64,000 nucleotides of DNA from a virus. This document shows, piece by piece, positions 59,505-64,000 of this stretch (position 1 is its first letter; each line of letters begins with the position of its first letter). The notes beneath the pieces are model-generated. The model made no database searches and was not told the DNA's origin. It worked only from the letters and a program-made list of their open reading frames with translations. The stretch is from positions 1-64,000 of the IMG/VR virus record IMGVR_UViG_3300026097_000015. One strand, written 5' to 3'. The position numbers and the translations under genes are program-made.

Positions 59505-59527
59505 TACCCCCTTTTGTCAAGGGGGTA
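59505..59527 (-). terminator. Hairpin terminator at the end of the minus operon
   Basis: Perfect 9-bp stem TACCCCCTT/AAGGGGGTA with 5-nt loop, 9 bp after the last minus-strand gene. The tail on the minus strand is only TTCTG, so termination may be partial. Confidence 0.6.
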
Positions 59528-59536
59528 TAAACTTTA

Positions 59537-59845
59537 CTAGTCTGTGTCAGTGATATCTAGATACTTGTTGTGAAGATTGAGAATACCTGATAACTCGTTA
59601 TCTGTTAGAGAGTCTAATGTCATTTTCTCTAGGGCAATAAAAAAGCATAGGCTAGTGTATAGGTTGTTCTCATAGAGAAATGTCCTATACACATCTGGCG
59701 TATAAACAACTTCCTCGTCACCCCAAAACTGTTCTTCAAGGTCAAGTGTAAATCTGTTTAGAGTGTCTGCTATATCGTATAACTCGGACATTTCTTCTTC
59801 GGTGTATTTTGTCATATCTAAAACCCTATCATATCCTATGGACAT
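59537..59845 (-). CDS. Unknown acidic helical protein
   Basis: 102 residues; ATG directly follows the previous stop. A later in-frame ATG (59815, MTKYTEEEM) is possible. Acidic and helical (ELYDIADTLNRFTLDLEEQF). Last gene of the leftward operon. Family not recognised. Confidence 0.65.
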   Translation of the reverse strand: MSIGYDRVLDMTKYTEEEMSELYDIADTLNRFTLDLEEQFWGDEEVVYTPDVYRTFLYENNLYTSLCFFIALEKMTLDSLTDNELSGILNLHNKYLDITDTD

Positions 59846-60130
59846 TTATTCCATACTCCTAGCTAGTAGGTCATCAAGCACATCATACCCTTCATCCTCT
59901 AGACCTAATGCAGCCAACAGCAGGTCAAAGGTTTCATCAATAAAGGTATTTGCTTCTTTGTTTCCTGAAACAATCTTTTCACTTAGTAAATATGCAAGGG
60001 GTAGCCCTAAGTCATTGTATTCAATAAAGTCTGAAAAATCAGCGTCTGCCCGATAATTCATCCATAGGTCTGCTAGGATGCCGCACTTGTCATTGAAAGT
60101 CGTCTGTCCTGTATTGTCTGAACCGCTCAT
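59846..60130 (-). CDS. Conserved-looking acidic phage protein
   Basis: 94 residues. FNDKCGILADLWMNYRADAD, FIEYNDLGLPLAYLLSE and FIDETFDLLLAALGL match a small acidic protein I associate with many aquatic and actinobacterial phages, of unknown function. The start at 60130 overlaps the upstream gene by 41 bp and lacks a clear ribosome site, so a shorter form is possible. Confidence 0.7.
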   Translation of the reverse strand: MSGSDNTGQTTFNDKCGILADLWMNYRADADFSDFIEYNDLGLPLAYLLSEKIVSGNKEANTFIDETFDLLLAALGLEDEGYDVLDDLLARSME

Positions 60131-60335
60131 CTATATCATCACTCAATTCTTCTCTTGCTGTTTCTTGGTTTGTCTTTGCGTAGTAGGCACTATCCGCTAT
60201 TTCCTGTAACCTGTTGTAGTTTATAGTTGGCTTATGCCTAGCTATATAAACTCCTACTTGGTCTAGGTCTAATCGCAAATCAGAAAGCATATCAGCCATT
60301 TTGCCTGCTACCTGTTCTTCTCTGCTTTTTCTCAT
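60090..60335 (-). CDS. Small helical protein
   Basis: 81 residues with GGAGG upstream on the minus strand. Basic N-terminus, then helices (MADMLSDLRLDLDQVGVYIA; ETAREELSDDIDERFRQYR). Behind a promoter of its own. Function unknown. Confidence 0.65.
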   Translation of the reverse strand: MRKSREEQVAGKMADMLSDLRLDLDQVGVYIARHKPTINYNRLQEIADSAYYAKTNQETAREELSDDIDERFRQYRTDDFQ

Positions 60336-60350
60336 ATACCTCCGTATTCT

Positions 60351-60379
60351 ATTATCTCATAAAAAGGTGATGGGGGCAA
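60351..60379 (-). promoter_or_regulatory. Probable internal promoter (TTGCCC-17-GATAAT)
   Basis: Minus strand TTGCCC (60379-60374), 17 bp, GATAAT (60356-60351) preceded by TGA. It would drive the last three genes of the operon. Confidence 0.55.
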
Positions 60380-60413
60380 GGGGAAAGTAGGAATACCCTC
60401 AACCCCACCAACT

Positions 60414-60845
60414 CTAATAGACCATTCTGGGGTCTAAATCTTCAATGTACTTGGGAAGCGTCTCTAGGAATTCTAGTATCCTAAGTGACAAACGGTCTTT
60501 ATAATTTGCCATGAACGTATCTAAATCAATAAAGCCATCTAGTCCAAAGTCAAGCCAACCGTCCATGCTTATTTGTTCTAACATACTGTGGTTCTTGGGG
60601 TCCTGTGTTTTCTTTGCCCAGTCAACTAGGCCAATTGCCTCAGCTTCCTTTGTAAGAAGAGTAATTGTATAATCAGTATCCATTATAGGAAGAGGTGACT
60701 GTTGCCATACACGTGCATTAATCATCCACAGGTCCTGGTCCCAGAATGTATCCTCACCATACCATTGCTCAGGACACCATACATTAAGGTCCCAGTCAAT
60801 CTTTGTTTTAGTTTTGTTCTTGTTACGAATCATTGTTGCTGTCAT
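60414..60845 (-). CDS. Unknown Trp-rich phage protein
   Basis: 143 residues from ATG 60845, in ATGA overlap with the upstream gene and with GGAGGGAAAG before it; longer starts at 60911 lie inside that gene. DWDLNVWCPEQWYGEDTFWD and MDGWLDFGLDGFIDLDTFMA are acidic, aromatic stretches. Function unknown. Confidence 0.7.
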   Translation of the reverse strand: MTATMIRNKNKTKTKIDWDLNVWCPEQWYGEDTFWDQDLWMINARVWQQSPLPIMDTDYTITLLTKEAEAIGLVDWAKKTQDPKNHSMLEQISMDGWLDFGLDGFIDLDTFMANYKDRLSLRILEFLETLPKYIEDLDPRMVY

Positions 60846-61033
60846 TTCTTTCCCTCCAAGGTAGGCTCTTCTTCTTCTGGTAGCCAGAAAACTTCTTCTG
60901 TCCATCCCCACTTCACTATGCCATCTATATATACAGCATCATATGCTTTGGCCTTAGCTTCTTCGGGGGAGTCTGCTTCAACCTCAGTCATCCCCCACTC
61001 AATACGTTTTACATATACTTCATATGTACTCAT
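60842..61033 (-). CDS. Small acidic protein
   Basis: 63 residues. YEVYVKRIEWGMTEVEADSP followed by EEAKAKAYDAV is a short beta-helix unit of a type frequent in phage genomes (the ADSPEEA turn). ATGA-linked on both sides. Function unknown. Confidence 0.7.
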   Translation of the reverse strand: MSTYEVYVKRIEWGMTEVEADSPEEAKAKAYDAVYIDGIVKWGWTEEVFWLPEEEEPTLEGKK

Positions 61034-61185
61034 GATGTCTCCTTTGCATATTCAAGCAACAACCTGATGTGATGCACTATTTGTTCTGGGGATAGGTCTT
61101 CTCTCTCAATGTATTCGTATACACGGTCAAGCACCTCTCCATCTGTCGTTTCGCTATTCATTGTAAAAATATCTGCGTAATTCAT
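61030..61185 (-). CDS. 51-residue helical protein
   Basis: Minus ATG 61185, stop in ATGA overlap. Ends with EQIVHHIRLLLEYAKETS; the E-Y-I-E-R-E-D-L-S-P-E-Q segment is a helix-turn-helix-like layout but lacks a recognition signature. Coupled to neighbours. Confidence 0.6.
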   Translation of the reverse strand: MNYADIFTMNSETTDGEVLDRVYEYIEREDLSPEQIVHHIRLLLEYAKETS

Positions 61186-61631
61186 TATGCATTCTCCTCT
61201 GCATATAGTTTTGCTTCAGGGTCTTCTGGTGATACAGGTCGCAACCCATACCCCTCACAATCTGAACAGTCAGGGTCACCTTCGTCATTGCTTTCATCAA
61301 AGCAGTGGCACTCAATGTCTAATGACAATACCACAACCTCGCTAGAATCTTTCCACGGTATCTCACAGACATAGTAACCTAGTCTATCTACAATACCAAT
61401 ACCTGGAACCAATAGCAAGGACATCTCTCCCTGAACCATTGTCCAAACATAGTGGTTGTCTTTAGATAAGACATAGTCTAATTCTTCACCATAGGTTTCA
61501 AACATTAGTTCATTGCCTGTAACAAGGTGGTTCTCTTGTGGCTTGAACCGCTCTTCCCATTCGCTCTGAGTCATCTCATATGCATCTAGATTGATGACAT
61601 CGTCCATATCCCAATTGCCATTGTCATTCAT
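61185..61631 (-). CDS. Unknown acidic protein with DnaJ-type cysteines
   Basis: 148 residues. The second half is beta-rich (YVWTMVQGEMSLLLVPGIGI), then IECHCFDESNDEGDPDCSDC provides four Cys resembling the C-x-C...C-x(2)-C zinc knuckle of phage DnaJ-like proteins. Very acidic. Function unknown. Confidence 0.65.
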   Translation of the reverse strand: MNDNGNWDMDDVINLDAYEMTQSEWEERFKPQENHLVTGNELMFETYGEELDYVLSKDNHYVWTMVQGEMSLLLVPGIGIVDRLGYYVCEIPWKDSSEVVVLSLDIECHCFDESNDEGDPDCSDCEGYGLRPVSPEDPEAKLYAEENA

Positions 61632-61634
61632 TAT

Positions 61635-61739
61635 TTACCTACTTTCTTCTTTACATACTTCACAATGATAGTTATCTGTTTGGGGGTAGTAGTCTAACAC
61701 TCTATCCTCCATACAGCAATCACAAACATCTAATATCAT
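61635..61739 (-). CDS. 34-residue zinc-ribbon peptide
   Basis: Minus ATG 61739 with AGGAGTGG upstream. VCDCCMEDRV ... HCEVCKEE carries two CxxC pairs, the minimum for one zinc ribbon. Lies between two larger genes of the operon. Confidence 0.6.
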   Translation of the reverse strand: MILDVCDCCMEDRVLDYYPQTDNYHCEVCKEESR

Positions 61740-61747
61740 ACCCACTC

Positions 61748-62278
61748 CTAGTGATGAAAGTCTACAGGAACAATGTACCAGTTGTCAACACCAGCCTCAA
61801 TGCTTTCACGAACAACTGAGGGGTAAGTTATCTCATTGATGATATCAAAGAAAAAACTGTGATAGTTCCAGCTAGCTCCTGCTATGTTTGCTAATTTAGT
61901 TAGGGGGTATAAAGCAATACTAGAATGGTAATCAGGATACAATCCTTCTTTATTATTCTCTATATTATCTAATATCTGAGGTAAGTCTATCTCCCTAGAT
62001 TGGTCTAATGCTCGTCCCAGCTCTGCTAAGTGATACTCATGAGCCTTGATTAGATACTCATGAAACTTGGGGTCGTCTTGATGTGCTACATCACCAACAT
62101 ACTTACTGTCGTAAGGCTTATCACTACTACTCCAGCGTCCACCACCTGTAACAAACCAGTCATACCATGTATTGATGATTTCACTGTCGCCCATTTGCAT
62201 ATTGAGAAATGCTTCAACATCTCCATGTGCCTCCTCTGCACTGTCAGCCTGTGTGGCTACATATTGAATTACGTGCAT
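61748..62278 (-). CDS. Conserved-looking phage protein
   Basis: 176 residues. VIQYVATQADSAEEAHGDVE, then TWYDWFVTGGGRWSSSD, is a pattern I recall from several actinophage proteins (an opening strand-helix plus a WYDWFV-GGRW motif). Aromatic C-terminal half. Unknown function; possibly a small regulator of host metabolism. Confidence 0.65.
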   Translation of the reverse strand: MHVIQYVATQADSAEEAHGDVEAFLNMQMGDSEIINTWYDWFVTGGGRWSSSDKPYDSKYVGDVAHQDDPKFHEYLIKAHEYHLAELGRALDQSREIDLPQILDNIENNKEGLYPDYHSSIALYPLTKLANIAGASWNYHSFFFDIINEITYPSVVRESIEAGVDNWYIVPVDFHH

Positions 62279-62318
62279 AGATTTCCTACTTTCTATTTGT
62301 TGTCAGCCTACCAGTTAT

Positions 62319-62663
62319 TTATACGTTTGTCAAGCTGTTTGCGTATTCTTCTACAAAATGCTCAAAGTCAAAAACGATACTGTGATATGTAACAGTATTA
62401 TTAGTGAAGTCAGCTGACAAGGTGTCATAGCTTTCTTCTCCAGCCTGATAGCTGGTTAGTCCAAAACCTGTTTCACTAGTCCACTCATTACCAATCAGCT
62501 GCGAGACTACGATACGGATTGCATAGGGAACATCTCCCCAACGTGGCTCTGCTTTTTGCAGGGCATATGCAAAGTCTCTAACCTTACTATCCCCACCCCA
62601 GTGTGAGTATAGCCATACGCTACCTTTTTCATCTTTCAATTCAAAATTAGTTCTTGCTCCCAT
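62319..62663 (-). CDS. Conserved-looking phage protein
   Basis: 114 residues. ARTNFELKDEKGSVWLYSHW then GGDSKVRDFAYALQKAEPRW is a block typical of small actinophage proteins of unknown function. Beta-rich, ends in a helix (FEHFVEEYANSL). Confidence 0.7.
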   Translation of the reverse strand: MGARTNFELKDEKGSVWLYSHWGGDSKVRDFAYALQKAEPRWGDVPYAIRIVVSQLIGNEWTSETGFGLTSYQAGEESYDTLSADFTNNTVTYHSIVFDFEHFVEEYANSLTNV

Positions 62664-62675
62664 GATTCCTACTTT

Positions 62676-62858
62676 CTATTTGTCTTCTACATATCCTAGT
62701 GCAACTCCACAGGAATTGCAAGTCTCAGGGGTATAAAGTTCAACAGCTCCATACCATCCATTATAGTAATCAGAGTCCTTCGCACAAAAATCTGAACAAT
62801 AGTATTCATAGTCTAATACGTCACCCTGTTTATCTTCAATCAATGCTATATGAGCCAT
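62676..62858 (-). CDS. Small zinc-finger protein
   Basis: 60 residues. YYCSDFCAKDSDYYNGWYGA then ETCNSCGVALGYVED: paired cysteines form a treble-clef-like site. RBS AGAGGT precedes the ATG. Function unknown. Confidence 0.7.
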   Translation of the reverse strand: MAHIALIEDKQGDVLDYEYYCSDFCAKDSDYYNGWYGAVELYTPETCNSCGVALGYVEDK

Positions 62859-63017
62859 ACCTCTACCTTTCTCTGATACTCAGAGCCTATCACATGGTAT
62901 GGACATTTACAAGTAGAAGTCCAGGATTTTCCAGGATTTTTCTTAATGCTTCGTAAATGTTTATTTATCTTTATATATATATGAATAAATTTGGGGTCGA
63001 TCCCAGAAAAAGAAAAA
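62859..63017 (-). promoter_or_regulatory. Intergenic region with weak promoter and tandem CCAGGATTTT
   Basis: A weak minus-strand promoter candidate (TTGTAA 62912-62907, 17 bp, TAGGCT 62889-62884) may restart transcription for 62858 leftward. CCAGGATTTT occurs twice in tandem at 62921-62940, and the second TTTGGGGTCGATC repeat lies at 62990-63007. Confidence 0.45.
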
Positions 63018-63033
63018 GGAGGCCGAAGCCTCC
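63007..63033 (-). terminator. Intrinsic terminator, minus strand
   Basis: Minus strand stem GGAGGC/GCCTCC with a UUCG loop (63033-63018), then TTTTTCTTTTTC. Ends the transcript of the genes to its right. Confidence 0.85.
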
Positions 63034-63052
63034 CCTTTCCCATCAACCAACC

Positions 63053-63208
63053 TTATTTATCCTTATACTTCTCATACTGCCTTTTACGCAATTCGTTTTG
63101 AATTTTGATATCCCTGAATGTTTCAGATGCCTTGGCAAATTGAGATGCCCCAATCGCAAACATTATCAAAGGTGCAAATATAAATAGCAATATAATTAGA
63201 AACTCCAT
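63053..63208 (-). CDS. 51-residue bitopic membrane protein
   Basis: Minus ATG 63208, 1 nt after the previous stop. One N-terminal helix (FLIILLFIFAPLIMFAIGAS) then a charged helix (IKIQNELRKRQYEKYKDK). Membrane-anchored; function unknown. Confidence 0.65.
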   Translation of the reverse strand: MEFLIILLFIFAPLIMFAIGASQFAKASETFRDIKIQNELRKRQYEKYKDK

Positions 63209-63209
63209 A

Positions 63210-63431
63210 TTACGCCTCTACCCTATCCAAAATCTCAACTTCTAGGGTAGGTCTAATATCACTAACCATATAGTCAAGAATGTCATCAACAGCTTTGTCT
63301 AGGAAGTATTCTTCCAACATAGACCTAGTTAGTTCATGACCATTAGCTAATACAGTTTTGATATGCTCATCATCATCTATGTAGTATTCTAATGCTAGGT
63401 TTACCTTTGCTACCCTTTCGGTTCTAAACAT
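63210..63431 (-). CDS. Unknown acidic protein
   Basis: 73 residues from ATG 63431 (GGAG adjacent and GGGAGG 15 nt upstream; 8-bp overlap with the previous gene). Longer starts at 63503 would lie inside that gene. Acidic and helical (LTRSMLEEYFLDKAVDDILD), similar to short proteins of phage DNA-metabolism operons. Confidence 0.6.
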   Translation of the reverse strand: MFRTERVAKVNLALEYYIDDDEHIKTVLANGHELTRSMLEEYFLDKAVDDILDYMVSDIRPTLEVEILDRVEA

Positions 63432-63756
63432 CTCCAAAAGATTCCTCCCTAATGTTGCTTGCGGTTTTGGTATCGCCATCAAGGATAGCTGATACATAGT
63501 CATATCTATTGTTTTCGTGCATATTTACAATATCATCCCATTGGTCAGCTGTCAAGTTATCAGGCTCAAATTGTCTGACATCCCCTTGACCATAGTCACC
63601 ATCAGCGGTAACCCAAGCATTGCTTTTGATAGCAACTTCTAGCAAATGTTCGTGAGCGTCTATGATACCCTCCAGATAATTCTCGTGAGAAGCGTCTGTT
63701 GTGTTATCAAGCTCATTCTTGAAATCTCTTAGTCTGTTGTTTATATATTGAATCAT
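63424..63756 (-). CDS. Unknown acidic helical protein
   Basis: 110 residues from ATG 63756, in ATGA overlap with the upstream gene and after AAGAGGC. LRDFKNELDNTTDASHENYL, then HEHLLEVAIKSNAW. Function unknown; a longer reading from 63774 is less likely. Confidence 0.6.
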   Translation of the reverse strand: MIQYINNRLRDFKNELDNTTDASHENYLEGIIDAHEHLLEVAIKSNAWVTADGDYGQGDVRQFEPDNLTADQWDDIVNMHENNRYDYVSAILDGDTKTASNIREESFGDV

Positions 63757-63893
63757 TTGTGTGCCTCTTTCCATACATCTGTCTTTTGGACTGCCTCTTC
63801 TCCAAATACCTCTGATAGCTCTCTCAGGGCATCTTGGAATCCGTGGAAGTATCCTCTGTCATATAGTTCTTCTAGTATTTCAAGCTTAGTCAT
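63753..63893 (-). CDS. 46-residue helical protein
   Basis: Minus ATG 63893. LEILEELYDRGYFHGFQDAL has the R-G-Y/F-x(2)-G-F pattern seen in other tiny proteins here. ATGA-coupled on both sides. Confidence 0.6.
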   Translation of the reverse strand: MTKLEILEELYDRGYFHGFQDALRELSEVFGEEAVQKTDVWKEAHK

Positions 63894-64000
63894 CTTGCGT
63901 TCACTCCATATTTCTGTGTAAGCGTTGTCTTTATTTGTTCCATCCTACCAGTTAGCACGGACACTGAATGCATACTTAGGTCTTTGATACAACTTACATC
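63890..64000 (-). CDS. C-terminal end of an unknown gene (partial)
   Basis: The minus frame is open from the right window edge to a TGA at 63892-63890, giving at least 36 residues ending MEQIKTTLTQKYGVNAR. An internal ATG near residue 20 could be a start, but the frame continues into the missing sequence. The stop overlaps the next ATG. Confidence 0.5.
   Translation of the reverse strand, partial: DVSCIKDLSMHSVSVLTGRMEQIKTTLTQKYGVNAR

Larger units (their letters stand above)
58491..59536. other. AT-rich convergent non-coding block with repeats and candidate RNA
   Basis: About 1 kb with no gene I can support, between a plus-strand block and a leftward minus-strand operon. It holds the CATCGTAAT repeats, a 10-bp-phased GTGGAG triplet, the palindrome GGTTAACC near 58960, several GAGGGTAT motifs (minus strand) and candidate RNA 2. 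The composition and repeats would suit a replication origin or a regulatory hub; nothing proves either. Confidence 0.7.

Overview
The window is a contiguous piece of a double-stranded DNA tailed phage genome, open at both ends. A tape-measure protein, major tail protein and tail-assembly chaperones, with no sheath gene, indicate a long-tailed siphovirus. A WhiB-family protein, an r1t-type holin, a DUF2637-like membrane protein, a DUF7455-like zinc protein and many TTG starts point to an actinobacterial host. The DNA is visibly AT-biased for an actinophage, so a low-G+C actinobacterium (for example a freshwater lineage) is plausible; that part is inference. No integrase, excisionase or repressor/att arrangement was recognised, so a lytic lifestyle is the simpler reading.

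Layout. 0-22 kb (+): end of the major capsid gene, head-tail connectors, major tail protein, a duplicated tail-assembly chaperone pair, a 3144-residue tape measure and a run of minor tail/fibre genes. 22-34 kb (+): DNA-binding protein, DnaB-like helicase, primase, ssDNA-binding candidate, DNA polymerase III alpha, RecA, a separate DEDDy exonuclease, Cas4-like exonuclease and RuvC resolvase. 34-37 kb: terminase small and large subunits, far from the capsid genes. 36.9-40.4 kb: nrdI-nrdE-nrdF. 40.4-40.8 kb: four tRNAs (Asn, Gly, Asp, Thr). 40.8-43.2 kb: lysis cassette (papain-like peptidase, M23-LysM peptidase, two small membrane proteins). 43.2-48.1 kb: small zinc proteins, WhiB, SLOG-like protein, Hsp20, a candidate small RNA and a multidomain protein. 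48.1-53.9 kb (-): HNH protein, membrane protein, ThyX, GroES-like co-chaperonin, NrdH, two glycosyltransferases and an NlpC/P60 protein. 53.9-58.3 kb (+): a string of very small genes, a tRNA-Met(CAT) and a methyltransferase-like gene. 58.3-59.5 kb: one tiny minus-strand membrane gene, then about 1 kb of AT-rich DNA with repeats and a second candidate small RNA. 59.5-64 kb (-): a tightly packed operon of small genes, mostly of unknown function.

How it works together. The phage brings its own replisome (helicase, primase, polymerase and separate proofreading-type exonuclease), a recombination set, and a dNTP supply (NrdIEF, NrdH, ThyX). Genes are chained by TAATG/ATGA/TGATG overlaps. Two promoter styles are visible. 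An extended -10 (TGnTATAAT) without an obvious -35 serves structural, lysis and mid-region genes. Consensus TTGACA-17-TATAAT promoters serve the tRNA cluster, the chaperone/NrdH operon, the small-gene operon and both RNA-like elements near 58-59 kb.

Most striking: in six genes the start codon lies exactly 7 nt after the last base of the -10 hexamer, so the predicted mRNAs begin at the start codon (leaderless). The tail-assembly chaperone appears as two separate paralogous genes in place of a frameshift. Two candidate small RNAs share one architecture: the promoter fires into the first base of a closing stem whose other arm is followed by a U-tract. A family of CATCGTAAT repeats fills the convergent non-coding block.
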